Positions 44,552 to 53,943 of a DNA stretch of 64,000 nt are shown here, in pieces. The DNA is from Caldithrix sp. (lineage in GTDB: Bacteria; Zhuqueibacterota; Zhuqueibacteria; Thermofontimicrobiales; Sulfurfontimicrobiaceae), in NCBI GenBank assembly GCA_020722815.1, contig DYKB01000024.1, forward strand, positions 1 through 64,000, given 5' to 3'. The stretch's first letter is position 1. The number at the start of each line of letters is the position of its first letter. Below the pieces are notes generated by a model, which worked only from the letters and a program-made list of their open reading frames with translations, was not told the DNA's origin and searched no databases. The position numbers and the translations under genes were made by a program.

Positions 44552-46303
44552 ATGCGCGTTCTTTTTCATTGTCATTTTTATCGTTTTCTTTTGATCGGTT
44601 TTTTGGGTTTAATGGTCATGAGTTCATTACCTGTCCACGCGCAAACTTCAGAAAATCCAATAACTTCTACACCCGCTGACAGTATACTTAATGATTCTAC
44701 CGGTACAGCTGCTTCGGTTGATACGACTGTTGCTGCTGGTAATATCGAAGTCCCCAGTCTTGGTTTTAATCAAAATACACTTTACAAAGTATATCAATTA
44801 GCTGCCGAAATTGGTCAGGTTACAATGCTTGCTTTTGCGCTGGGAATATTTCTCATTATTCGGGAATATCTAAAACTTCGCTCGGATGTCCGCAATTCAC
44901 AATGGGTTCTTAATAAGATTAAAGCCTTAAAAATTGATAAAATTCATCAGTTGGAAGAACTCGACAGTTTTGTAGCTCAATTAAGAAGTGCTCATAATGT
45001 ATGGGCGGCGTCTGAAGGTAAAAAATTTAAAAATCTCATTAAGCCAAACTTAACTCAAGCTAAAAATTTCTTTTTGAGCTTATTTGGAAAAGAAGTTCGG
45101 GTTATGACCAATGAAATCGCTGCAAAAACGACCGTCTTTGCTTTGTTTTCAAAATTGTATGAGGTTTTTAAAGCCTCCACGAATACCGATAGCTTTAATT
45201 CTGAACTGTCAAATTATAACCAATATCTGAAAGATAAATTTAATCCATTTTTAACTAGAATGACTTATTTATCGGACACCGCAGGAGCACTGGGGTTACT
45301 TGGAACGGTTTGGGGTATGTTTATCACATTCTTCCAGGGAACGATGGAACAATCCGAAATCATTTCAGGTATGGGGGTGGCGCTTGCGACAACGATTGTT
45401 GGACTCGTAGTCAGTATGTTTTTAAATCCACTGACTACGATCATCAGTAATCAACATGATCATCACCTGGAAGTCATTGCGAAAATGGCGAATGATTTTC
45501 AGTTAAGACTCATTCAATCCGGGCTAACATTAGCGCCGCCGCCGACAATGGTATCAGTTCCTGAAATTGCCGGCGCCGTACCAATCAAATCCACCGTGGT
45601 TGATGAACCGATACCGATTCATCAGCAGCGACAAATTATTATGCCCGAAGGATCACTCCCCACCAGTAGAATTCCTAAAACGATTGAAATTCTCTCAAAG
45701 CAGACACAATCCGCCCGCGTGAACACGGTACTATCCGATCCGCTGCGAGTAATTGTTAAAGATCAAAAAGATGTGGGAATAGATGGAATTACAGTTGCTT
45801 TTGCCGTTGATACGGACGGTGGTTCGCTTAATGGAAGTCAGAATATCGAATATGTCCAAACCCAGAACGGTGGTATTGCCCAGACAACGTGGAAACTGGG
45901 GACAACTACTGGTAATAAATCTGTTCGAGTTCAAGCCGATGGACTGGATGGGAAACTTATTCGCTTTTTCGCTCAGGTTTTACCAGATGAACCGCATGAA
46001 TTATCTGAGGTGGGTGGTAATTTTCAAGTAGGTAGAGCTGGCGAAGAATTAGGGAAACCATTAGCAGTACGCGTGATAGATAAATTTAATAATCCTATTC
46101 CGGGCCTGGCTGCTAATTACAAAATTGAAGAAGGAAAAGCTCGCTTTCGGAATAGTCGCGGAAATGAAAGTTATGTTGAAACCAATGATAAAGGAATCGC
46201 TGAAATCTTTGTGATACTTGGTGATGAACGTGGCAGTATTAAAATTACTTGTAAGATAAAAGAGCTTAATACAAAATGTATGTTTCAGGCCTTTTCACAA
46301 TAA
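44552..46303 (+). CDS. MotA/TolQ/ExbB-type proton channel fused to C-terminal Ig-like domains
   Basis: 583 residues; AGGAGG precedes the ATG. Signal-like N-terminus (about 10-30), then a Thr/Ser-rich segment. First channel helix at about 84-104 (AAEIGQVTMLAFALGIFLII), a loop of about 140 residues, and the conserved pair of helices at about 243-262 (TAGALGLLGTVWGMFITFF) and 271-291 (SGMGVALATTIVGLVVSMFL). The Gly-rich 'LGTVxGM' and 'ALxTTxxGL' motifs are diagnostic of the family. After a Pro-rich linker come two bacterial Ig-like (Big_1-type) domains (about 385-480 and 490-583), with VLSDPLRVIVKDQKDVGIDG and KPLAVRVIDKFNNPIPGLA. Canonical ExbB has no such part, and the known topology would place it in the cytoplasm. 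Two ExbD-like genes follow 27 and 24 bases apart. Confidence 0.85.
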   Translation: MRVLFHCHFYRFLLIGFLGLMVMSSLPVHAQTSENPITSTPADSILNDSTGTAASVDTTVAAGNIEVPSLGFNQNTLYKVYQLAAEIGQVTMLAFALGIFLIIREYLKLRSDVRNSQWVLNKIKALKIDKIHQLEELDSFVAQLRSAHNVWAASEGKKFKNLIKPNLTQAKNFFLSLFGKEVRVMTNEIAAKTTVFALFSKLYEVFKASTNTDSFNSELSNYNQYLKDKFNPFLTRMTYLSDTAGALGLLGTVWGMFITFFQGTMEQSEIISGMGVALATTIVGLVVSMFLNPLTTIISNQHDHHLEVIAKMANDFQLRLIQSGLTLAPPPTMVSVPEIAGAVPIKSTVVDEPIPIHQQRQIIMPEGSLPTSRIPKTIEILSKQTQSARVNTVLSDPLRVIVKDQKDVGIDGITVAFAVDTDGGSLNGSQNIEYVQTQNGGIAQTTWKLGTTTGNKSVRVQADGLDGKLIRFFAQVLPDEPHELSEVGGNFQVGRAGEELGKPLAVRVIDKFNNPIPGLAANYKIEEGKARFRNSRGNESYVETNDKGIAEIFVILGDERGSIKITCKIKELNTKCMFQAFSQ

Positions 46304-46330
46304 TTGATATGAACGACAGGAATTAAATGT

Positions 46331-46735
46331 ATGCGTGCAGGTGTTGTTACAAGATTGATCGATGTGGTTTTGATTCTTCTTTTTGGCTTTATTTCCATTA
46401 GCGAAATTGATCGACGAAGCCCTGTGCGGCTGGCGGAAACGAAAGAAATTCCCATAACGAAAATCGATAAAGAGCAAATTCTCATCGTTTCGATTATCGA
46501 CGCCAATGATTTTTTGGTGGAAATAAAAGAAGGTATCCGATTTGGAGACATCGGCTCACTATGTCGTTATATCGAGATACAAAAAGAAGATTATGCCCGA
46601 CGCAATAAAGAGATGAAAGTTCGAATCCGATCCAATTGGTTTCTTCCAGCGAAACACGCGCTGGATATTGCTATCTTTTGTGAAAGTATAAAAGTCGAAC
46701 GTGGTTTAGATGTTCGCGTAACCAGTGAAAAATAA
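46331..46735 (+). CDS. ExbD/TolR-like protein, first copy
   Basis: 134 residues. A very short cytoplasmic N-terminus leads into one membrane helix with the family's key acid: RLIDVVLILLFGFISISEID (Asp10), which is the proton-carrying residue in ExbD and TolR. The periplasmic part has ILIVSIIDANDFLVEIKEG and a closing HALDIAIFCESIKVERGLDV, similar to the ExbD/TolR fold though diverged. Length is normal for ExbD (about 140). GACAGGA stands 10 bases before the ATG. It lies 27 bases after the ExbB-like gene and 24 before the second ExbD-like gene. Confidence 0.82.
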   Translation: MRAGVVTRLIDVVLILLFGFISISEIDRRSPVRLAETKEIPITKIDKEQILIVSIIDANDFLVEIKEGIRFGDIGSLCRYIEIQKEDYARRNKEMKVRIRSNWFLPAKHALDIAIFCESIKVERGLDVRVTSEK

Positions 46736-46759
46736 TCAGGTTTGGAGGTTTTTCCAGAG

Positions 46760-47335
46760 ATGAAGGGTGGGATTATTGTCAGATTAATTGACGTGGTATT
46801 TATTCTATTGCTGGGTTTCATTAGTGCTAGTGACATTGTTCACAAAACGCAAATAAAACTACCTCCGCAATTAATTGCCAGTGCTGGCCGACAGCAAGTC
46901 CGCGAACCACGTCCACTGGTGATTCGTATTTTTGTCGAGCCTACGCAGGAATTGAGTTCAGAGCAATTGAATGTAATAAAAACAGATTTAAAGCCAATAG
47001 GGAAAAAAGCGTATTATTCAAAAAATACGCTTACTCAACGGAAGATAAGTGAAAAATATATAAAATATATTGTGCGAACTGGCACTAGCGATGCTGATTT
47101 TAATGAAGAATTATTTTCTGGTGATGCACTTGAAAAATATGTTAAAAATGTATATAGAACTCAACTGGAGTCAGGTCAAAAATTAATAATCGTCATCGTT
47201 CCGAATCCTGAATCGATGATCCAGGGCGTGGTAAACATCTTCGATATTTGTCGTCGCCTGAAATTGGAGTATCATTTCCGATATCCTGATTCTGCAACGC
47301 GATTAAAAGAAATAAAAGATGCTATTTATGAATAA
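46760..47335 (+). CDS. ExbD/TolR-like protein, second copy, longer
   Basis: 191 residues from the ATG at 46760; GGAGGT lies 10 bases upstream and overlaps an in-frame TTG at 46742, which I reject. The helix GGIIVRLIDVVFILLLGFIS has the conserved Asp at about residue 10, matching the first copy almost residue for residue. The periplasmic part is longer and includes an insert (about 65-120, with KYIKYIVRTGTSDADFNEEL) before the closing IIVIVPNPESMIQGVVNIFD and CRRLKLEYHFRYP. Two unlike ExbD copies with one ExbB suggest a mixed channel complex. A hairpin follows directly. Confidence 0.82.
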   Translation: MKGGIIVRLIDVVFILLLGFISASDIVHKTQIKLPPQLIASAGRQQVREPRPLVIRIFVEPTQELSSEQLNVIKTDLKPIGKKAYYSKNTLTQRKISEKYIKYIVRTGTSDADFNEELFSGDALEKYVKNVYRTQLESGQKLIIVIVPNPESMIQGVVNIFDICRRLKLEYHFRYPDSATRLKEIKDAIYE

Positions 47336-47336
47336 T

Positions 47337-47390
47337 AAATCAGATTTTTGAATAATGATATTTCAGGCAAAACCAGAAATCTGATTTTTT
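47337..47390 (+). terminator. hairpin with T run after the second ExbD-like gene
   Basis: AAATCAGATTT (47337-47347) and AAATCTGATTT (47377-47387) are perfect complements with a 29-base loop, followed by more Ts. It begins at the stop codon of the ExbD-like gene. It may partly end transcription before the TonB-like gene. Confidence 0.55.
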
Positions 47391-47432
47391 ATAAAAGTTA
47401 CGCTTAAAGTCTTTATCTTTAAGGTCCAAAAC

Positions 47433-48452
47433 ATGCAAATGAAAATTGACGTCGAACGTATTAACGACGAGAAAAATATTCCCTCGGTTTTATTGACAGT
47501 TCTGTTTATTGCTTTTGTTTTCTGGCTGATTCCCCGAATTAAAGTTCCTTTGGACGTCCAAAAACCATCGGAAGAGATTATGCTTTCCTTTTTTAAAGAT
47601 GAACCTCGCGAGGAGAAGAAAAAAGAGGAAAAAAAAGAGGAGAAGAAGAAACCCGAAGAAAAAAAAGAAGAAATAAAAGAACCACAAATTCAGGAAATTG
47701 AGATTGAACAACCTGCGATTGAAGATATCCCACAGGAAGTTACAAATATAGACGAACCAATGACAAATTTTTTTCAGGATCTGAATCAATTGCCACCGGA
47801 TCAGATGCTTGAACCGACTCAAATTGGAGGAGCGGATGGGGTTACCGACATTTTGACCGATTTAAATAATGAGATGGCAATATTGGACGCGGGTGCCAAT
47901 AAAGGCGGTGAAGGCGCTGGTTTTGATGGTATGACTGATACGAAAATCGGTTCAGCCGATCCGTCAATTCTGAATATCGGTCCGGTAAAACGAAAAGTGA
48001 AAACCCCGACTAAATCACGTTCTATAAACATCAGACCGAATCTCAATTTGAAGGGAAAGGAGTTCATGAATCCGATAATCAAATGGATGGAAAAACATCC
48101 CTATCAATTTATCGGAATTTTGAAAATTTTTATGGAATACTCCTCGGGAAACCTGACATCACGCGCTCCTTTGGGAAATAATCAATATTTTTATTTTTTG
48201 TGTAAACGTGAAATACCCCAATTAACGATTTTGTTTGTTGATTTCAATACCAAACAATTCATTCAGATAAAAGATGCTGGCTTACTGCAGCAACCCGGCT
48301 ATCTAAAAGAAGGGATGTTCACTTATAAAGAACAAGGTGGCGATAAAGTCTTCGGCTATTTTGAAGGTGAACAACGAAATGCCACCAGCGATAATGCCGA
48401 AAAATTTAATAATCGTTTCTGGTCCTGGTTTGAAACCGTTAAAAATCGTTAA
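47433..48452 (+). CDS. TonB-like membrane protein with Lys/Glu linker and unknown C-terminal domain
   Basis: 339 residues. Short cytoplasmic N-terminus, one membrane helix (about 17-35, IPSVLLTVLFIAFVFWLIP), then a strongly charged linker (about 58-85, with EEKKKEEKKEEKKKPEEKKE) like the rigid rod of TonB and TolA. A Gly/Asp-rich region follows (about 110-190). The end domain (about 210-339) does not show the TonB consensus; it has WMEKHPYQFIGILKIFMEYS, then QYFYFLCKREIPQLTILFVD and closes FNNRFWSWFETVKNR. Position directly after ExbB/ExbD genes indicates an energy transducer that reaches through the periplasm, with a new partner-binding domain. No homolog family came to mind for the end domain. 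Confidence 0.7.
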   Translation: MQMKIDVERINDEKNIPSVLLTVLFIAFVFWLIPRIKVPLDVQKPSEEIMLSFFKDEPREEKKKEEKKEEKKKPEEKKEEIKEPQIQEIEIEQPAIEDIPQEVTNIDEPMTNFFQDLNQLPPDQMLEPTQIGGADGVTDILTDLNNEMAILDAGANKGGEGAGFDGMTDTKIGSADPSILNIGPVKRKVKTPTKSRSINIRPNLNLKGKEFMNPIIKWMEKHPYQFIGILKIFMEYSSGNLTSRAPLGNNQYFYFLCKREIPQLTILFVDFNTKQFIQIKDAGLLQQPGYLKEGMFTYKEQGGDKVFGYFEGEQRNATSDNAEKFNNRFWSWFETVKNR

Positions 48453-48479
48453 AAACCGGCAACATACAGGAGGATTTGG

Positions 48480-49928
48480 ATGTCGACTAACCTCACCCAT
48501 ATTTTAAAATTCTACCGATTTTTGTTTATTTTTAGTGTTTTCTCCAATTCTTTTTCCCAGACGCTGATCAATCTGGAAAAATGGGACGAAAAGGCTTTGG
48601 GTACTCACTCAGACTCAATCTCCATTTTGAATAATCAGTATGTCGATTCATATCTGCCAAAACTGATTCAGGAAGCAAATCGTAAAAACAGTACTGATGA
48701 AGATAGTATCAATGCTCTAAGTTATATTATTAATTTTTCCAGAACTTATACACAATATCAAAATAAATATTTAAAAAATAACGGAACGAGGGTGAGTGAG
48801 GGCAATAATGAGGAACGTCTGAGTCTTTTAAAAAGTATGCAAAAAGATTTAGAAGATGCCACTCGTCTTTTTCCACGTTATCCACGATTGACAGATTATT
48901 TGATGAGGATTGTCAACCTGATTGAACAGTTTTATTGGCAAAATCAACAATGGAAAAATTATCTTCAATACGCGACCAATGGGCTTTGTCTGGCAAATCC
49001 AGAAAATAAATATTCTCTTTACTACAGGATCGGAGCCGCCTATAGTCAGTTGAATGAATCCAAATTTGCTTGCGCGGCTTATGATAGCGCAATTTACTAC
49101 ATTTTCAGTTTTCATGAAGATAGCTTAAGGCAAAAAAATAATAGATTTGAAAATATACTATATCGGGCCTTATTCGCCCGTGCAAATTGTGAAGAAAAAT
49201 TGTTTCTGGATGAAGCTGCTCTTCGCTCCTGGAATCATGCACTGTTAATCGCGGCAGATACCTTGAAAAAAGGGATTGAGGCACGTATCAAACGAAATCA
49301 ATGGGATGAGGGGAACTTGCCGGCTTTTGAAAAATATTATACCGCGCAAGTTCAATCTAGCCAAAATAATTTAAAAGCTGCCCGAATGCTCTTGTTGGAG
49401 GTCATCCCTGAATTAAAAACCCAACCGGCCAGAAATGATGTTGAACGCACATTATCCCTGATCGAGTACCGACTCGGCTATCGTTTTCAGGCGCTGGAAC
49501 GGATCTGGAAAATTATTACTTTGTATCAACCGTCATCAACCGTCACCGCCGAGAATGATTCCGTATTTACTTCCTATCTGCAAACTTACGCCCAGCTCTG
49601 TTTTTTGCAGGGAAATTACGAATTATTCACCTTGAAGCGACATCAACCGGCATTTATCTATCTCTCAAAAGCCGCAGAAATAAATAACGTTAACCAACGA
49701 CAGGCACTATTTCTTTTGACATATCTCCTGACCGGCGACAAACGCGACATCATCCACGTCCAAAAAGCCAGTGAATATGGGCATCGTGCCTGGAATTTCG
49801 AAGAACAGGAATTATCACTTACCTATAAGCAATTATTAGCACAAAGATTAGAGTGGATTTATGCTCAACAAGGTGATTTTGATGAGGCACTCCACTGGCG
49901 AAAAGCATTTCTGGCACTAAAAAATTGA
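48480..49928 (+). CDS. exported TPR-rich protein of the Exb cluster
   Basis: 482 residues; AGGAGG precedes the ATG. Signal peptide (KFYRFLFIFSVFSNSFSQ), then helical repeats throughout, most clearly YRIGAAYSQLNESKFACAAY, RALFARANCEEKLFLDEAAL and QLCFLQGNYELFTLKRHQPA. The regularity is low, as in structural TPR scaffolds. No catalytic motif. It is first of three successive TPR genes that follow the TonB-like gene with short gaps (27, 62 and 35 bases), so they are probably subunits of the same envelope machine. It has the shortest TPR part of the three and no lipobox. Confidence 0.65.
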   Translation: MSTNLTHILKFYRFLFIFSVFSNSFSQTLINLEKWDEKALGTHSDSISILNNQYVDSYLPKLIQEANRKNSTDEDSINALSYIINFSRTYTQYQNKYLKNNGTRVSEGNNEERLSLLKSMQKDLEDATRLFPRYPRLTDYLMRIVNLIEQFYWQNQQWKNYLQYATNGLCLANPENKYSLYYRIGAAYSQLNESKFACAAYDSAIYYIFSFHEDSLRQKNNRFENILYRALFARANCEEKLFLDEAALRSWNHALLIAADTLKKGIEARIKRNQWDEGNLPAFEKYYTAQVQSSQNNLKAARMLLLEVIPELKTQPARNDVERTLSLIEYRLGYRFQALERIWKIITLYQPSSTVTAENDSVFTSYLQTYAQLCFLQGNYELFTLKRHQPAFIYLSKAAEINNVNQRQALFLLTYLLTGDKRDIIHVQKASEYGHRAWNFEEQELSLTYKQLLAQRLEWIYAQQGDFDEALHWRKAFLALKN

Positions 49929-49990
49929 ATATTTTTAAGTTTTAATTGATAAAGAGTGTACTTGTTTTCATAACTATCAAAAGGTATAGA

Positions 49991-52144
49991 ATGATTAACA
50001 GAAGGTTTATCATTTTTTTTCTGAGCTATCTCCTTTTTTCTAACGGGATCACTCCCGGCAAACTGATTTCAGCCGATTGGGATCCACAGAAATCAAGTTT
50101 ATTTCTGGAGCAAAAAATTGATGTTACGCCGACCGCAATTTTAGACGCTGAAAGATTAATTGAAAAATCGAAACTGGCATCCCAGCTTGCTGATTCCATT
50201 TTTTCCTTTATGAAAGTGCTTCCACATGAAGGGGAAATTGAAATTGAGGACTCCGTGGGAATCGCGAAACATTATAAAAAAGGTATCGATTTTTTATTAA
50301 ATGAACCGGATGTTTCCTTTCCCATTCCGCAGCAATCACCTCAACTGGAAACCGTTCAGACTCAAAAAATTCGACAGTTGATTTTTGGCTTGAATCAATA
50401 TGCATTATCGTGCCTGCTTGAAGCAAAAAAACGGGATCCCTATAATCCAGAGAATGATATTTATTCAGTTCAACGTATCATCAACAAGCTGATCGCGATG
50501 AATATTCATGAACAGGAGCTCAGTGAAGTCGATGAAAAAATTAAAGAAACCGCCTGGCGAAATGATGAAAAACACGGTTTTTTTATTGTAAGTGGTATTA
50601 TTGCCGAGCAGTTAAAAAAATGGGTTTCTGCCTATAATTTTTATCGGATGGCCTACGAATTGGCGACATCTGGACTTTATCTACCCGGAATTGATTCCAA
50701 TTTTGTTCATAAAATGGATTCAATAGCCAGCAAAGCATTTATTGCCGATGAAAATAAATTAATGGCCAAAGTGTATGAAAAACAGGCGTTTGAAATAAAG
50801 ACAATCCATGATTCACTCCTGGCATATTATCATTTTTTTGCTGATAGCGGCTACCTTTTTACCGAGGCAGATACGCAGATCACCCGCGAATATATAGAAC
50901 AGGCTTTAAATATTCTTGAACCGGTTGATCAAACTGAAAGTCGACAGTTTCGAAAAATTTCTGTTCGTAAGTATCAATTAAATCTTGATGATATCATGTT
51001 CTTATCCCGCAAGCTTTTTGCGCAGGTGGAGAACCTGTTGTTAAAGGCAAAAGAACTCGATCCGTTTAACAGTTTGCTCCGATTTAAACTCGCCCGGGAT
51101 TTTTATCTCTTTTTGGCACAATCATATCCGGATTCGACTCTTTTCGAACGGAGTGTCTCTGAATTTGAAAACCTGATCTGGGTTGAGAAAAGTAATTCTG
51201 GCTATTATTATTGGCTTGGGAATGCCTACATGGGCCTCCGAAATTGGCAGAAAGCTTTTGAAAATTATCAAATTGCTGAAAACACTTTAATTCGATCGGC
51301 GATCATAAATGCATACGGGACGCCTGCGTATCTTGCCAAGCCGGATTCTATTCCAGTAAGTCCAGAAATATTATTTAATATTATACTGCTGCAAGCCCGG
51401 GCAAAAATTAAAATGTTTAAAGGGAAAGAGGCATTAGCCCTTTTAAGGCGTGCCCAGCAAACAACTTTGGAAGCCGAAAAAAAACGATCCATTCAGAGTC
51501 AAATCGACGCTGTTAATTGGGATGCCGGTAATATCTATGCGATGAATTTAAGGAAAAAATCGTATGATTTAATCGCCGCCAGCGATTATAAAACAGCCAA
51601 AGCGGTATGTTTGCAATTATTGGATACGTTATGGACGCAGGAAACAAAAGATGAAATTAATAGTCAGATAGCGATCATGGACTTTAATCATCTGGATCGT
51701 CGCGAAGATGGGATTCAGCGGATGTATGATGTTGTTTCGGCCATGCCACGTGATGAAAATGGAACACCACTGAACCCTAAAAACCAGGTTTATTTTGATT
51801 ACTATGGTCGTATGTGTTTTGAGTTGGGGCTTTATTATGCTTTGAATAAAGAAGATCGACGATTGGCCTATATTTATTTTATGCAATCAACGCAAATAAA
51901 TTGGAATGGCCGTCCAAAGGCGTATTTGCGACTGGCTGAATTGTCGAAATTTTCGCCGGCAGAAACTGTTTTATTATGTAATAAAGCGTTGCTTACCCCT
52001 GAAAATTTGTCACCGACCGATAAACGCGAAATAGCAGAACTCTTATCCAATGCTTATCAACGGCAGGCAAAATTTAAAGAAGCCAAAGAATGGCATGCCC
52101 GAAGTCTGGATAAAAATTGGTGCGAAAATCGGGAAGAATCATAA
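49991..52144 (+). CDS. exported TPR protein, paralog of the next gene
   Basis: 717 residues from the ATG at 49991 (AAAGG 8 bases before; the frame is open from 49946). Signal peptide (FIIFFLSYLLFSNGITPGKL), then helical repeats: LLKAKELDPFNSLLRFKLAR, YYYWLGNAYMGLRNWQKAFE and AYLRLAELSKFSPAETVLLC. The last 180 residues match those of the next protein in order: (Q/E)IAIMDF-x8-GIQRMYDVV, YYGRMCFELGLYYAL, then INWNGRPKAYLRLAE. It lacks a lipobox, so it would be periplasmic. Function unknown; by context a scaffold of the Exb-driven system. Confidence 0.65.
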   Translation: MINRRFIIFFLSYLLFSNGITPGKLISADWDPQKSSLFLEQKIDVTPTAILDAERLIEKSKLASQLADSIFSFMKVLPHEGEIEIEDSVGIAKHYKKGIDFLLNEPDVSFPIPQQSPQLETVQTQKIRQLIFGLNQYALSCLLEAKKRDPYNPENDIYSVQRIINKLIAMNIHEQELSEVDEKIKETAWRNDEKHGFFIVSGIIAEQLKKWVSAYNFYRMAYELATSGLYLPGIDSNFVHKMDSIASKAFIADENKLMAKVYEKQAFEIKTIHDSLLAYYHFFADSGYLFTEADTQITREYIEQALNILEPVDQTESRQFRKISVRKYQLNLDDIMFLSRKLFAQVENLLLKAKELDPFNSLLRFKLARDFYLFLAQSYPDSTLFERSVSEFENLIWVEKSNSGYYYWLGNAYMGLRNWQKAFENYQIAENTLIRSAIINAYGTPAYLAKPDSIPVSPEILFNIILLQARAKIKMFKGKEALALLRRAQQTTLEAEKKRSIQSQIDAVNWDAGNIYAMNLRKKSYDLIAASDYKTAKAVCLQLLDTLWTQETKDEINSQIAIMDFNHLDRREDGIQRMYDVVSAMPRDENGTPLNPKNQVYFDYYGRMCFELGLYYALNKEDRRLAYIYFMQSTQINWNGRPKAYLRLAELSKFSPAETVLLCNKALLTPENLSPTDKREIAELLSNAYQRQAKFKEAKEWHARSLDKNWCENREES

Positions 52145-52179
52145 ACGATTTTCAGGATAAAATTTTGTTGAGGGAGACC

Positions 52180-53943
52180 ATGAATTTTCATAAAGTTTTG
52201 ATTGTTTTTTCTATTTTATTAAATCTTTTGATGTTAAATTGCGGAATTTTTCATCATCAGAACCAGGTGACACCGAATCTCGCACCCCGGAGTGCGCTTC
52301 CCGGCATCGATCCCAAAGTATACACCGTCGCCAGTGCCAAAGCGGATACCTTAATCCCATCCAAGGAAAAGGAAGCTGAAGCGGCTGATCTGGTACAGAT
52401 TGGGCAGAAAGATCTGGAAATTAGTGAATCACTCTGGCGCGCGGTGGAGATCTTTCGTGAACGCGCAAAAAAGGATTCCTTAAAGCAGCCCGTTCATATC
52501 GTAAAAGAACAGATTGAAGTTTCGGACGATGAAAATACCACGGTCTATTTGCGAACGGATTCAACCAAAATTAAGAAAGAAGTTGCCCTGAAAGATACCC
52601 TGACGGAACCTATTTTAAAACAAATGGCCCGGCTTTATCTTGATAATTCAATGAAGTATTTTTTGCAAGCGAAAGAAATCAATCGATTTGATTTAAATAC
52701 AATTACTCAGGTTGCAAATTTATTTAATCAAAAAGCAGAACGATTTCAAGATACAACCAGTTCCAAAAGCAGTATTGAGCAATATCAATATATTGCCCGG
52801 TATCAAAAAGGATATCATTATCTTTTTGCCCGGTTAGGTGAAAATTATGAAAAAATTGGTGATTGGGAAAATGCTTTAAAAAATTATAAGGAAGCACTCC
52901 GGGTATTTTTAGCAACTTCGGGATTAAAGTTTGCCACTGATGCCAATGTCGCCCGGCAAGATTCTATCGAAGAAAATCGACAGTTGGTGCAATACTGGGT
53001 TGCCAGGGCTGATGCTGAAACCAGACTTTTTATGGCAGATTCAGCAATGGTTTCCTGGTTGCATGCTTATCTTTATGCCGATGAGCCCGCCAGAATCGAT
53101 GAAATTGAAGGCAATATTCAGAATATCATGTGGGACAGCCTGAATATTAAGGCTTTTACCATGCGCGATTCTATCGAACGGGTTTATAAAAAAGGGAAGG
53201 AAGATGTATTACGGGCGGGATACCTGGCGCTTTTAAAGATAATTAAAACTCAAAAAGCACGAGATGAAATTGAGACGATGATTGCTGAGATTGACTTTGC
53301 TTCCGAGGATGATGCGGTCAAACAATCCGCCATTCAACGAATGGTTAATATCGTGCGTCGTGCTGATGCAAATCCAGCCACCCGAGATAAATTTGAAGCC
53401 CCGATTAGATATGATATCGTTTATTATCTCGAACTGGATAGTCTCAATAGCTCCAGATTTATTGTTCATAATGATTTACGATATAGCAATAGATTAATTG
53501 ATTTATTGGAAAATAACAAACTCAAAGTCGATTCTACCTATAAAAAAATATTCCGAAGTGCTGGACGCATGTGTTTCCAATATGGTCAGGAAAAAATGGA
53601 TCAGGGGCTTTATGATGATGCACAGCTTTATTTAAATCGATCAAATGGCATCGATTGGCACGGTCGTTACAAATCATCATTTATTTTAGCCAGATTTTAT
53701 GGACAGCGTTTAAACCCCCGTCGCGCTTTGCAACATTGTTATGAGATTGCGGCTGCCCATGAGTATATGAGTTTTGAAGAACATCGTGATTTTTTATTAC
53801 TCATGTCCCGGCTCTTTCGAAATCGTTTAATTGATAAAGTGCATGTGGCTCAGGAGGTTTATCAAATTTACAACATTTTCATAAATGGAGGTGAAATACC
53901 ATGGGCCGATATTTTCAGTTATTTAGAACCCTACCGTGGCTAA
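52180..53943 (+). CDS. TPR lipoprotein of the Exb cluster, paralog of the preceding gene
   Basis: 587 residues from the ATG at 52180, preceded by GAGGGAG. The signal peptide ends in a lipobox, LLMLNC, so it is a lipoprotein, with a long Thr/Pro/Lys-rich stretch before the repeats. TPR units include YLFARLGENYEKIGDWENAL and KNYKEALRVFLATSGLKF. The C-terminal part shares IAEIDF-x9-AIQRMVNIV, RSAGRMCFQYGQEKM and IDWHGRYKSSFILAR with the gene upstream, so the two arose by duplication. Its 3' end overlaps the next gene by 43 bases, in another frame. Confidence 0.68.
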   Translation: MNFHKVLIVFSILLNLLMLNCGIFHHQNQVTPNLAPRSALPGIDPKVYTVASAKADTLIPSKEKEAEAADLVQIGQKDLEISESLWRAVEIFRERAKKDSLKQPVHIVKEQIEVSDDENTTVYLRTDSTKIKKEVALKDTLTEPILKQMARLYLDNSMKYFLQAKEINRFDLNTITQVANLFNQKAERFQDTTSSKSSIEQYQYIARYQKGYHYLFARLGENYEKIGDWENALKNYKEALRVFLATSGLKFATDANVARQDSIEENRQLVQYWVARADAETRLFMADSAMVSWLHAYLYADEPARIDEIEGNIQNIMWDSLNIKAFTMRDSIERVYKKGKEDVLRAGYLALLKIIKTQKARDEIETMIAEIDFASEDDAVKQSAIQRMVNIVRRADANPATRDKFEAPIRYDIVYYLELDSLNSSRFIVHNDLRYSNRLIDLLENNKLKVDSTYKKIFRSAGRMCFQYGQEKMDQGLYDDAQLYLNRSNGIDWHGRYKSSFILARFYGQRLNPRRALQHCYEIAAAHEYMSFEEHRDFLLLMSRLFRNRLIDKVHVAQEVYQIYNIFINGGEIPWADIFSYLEPYRG

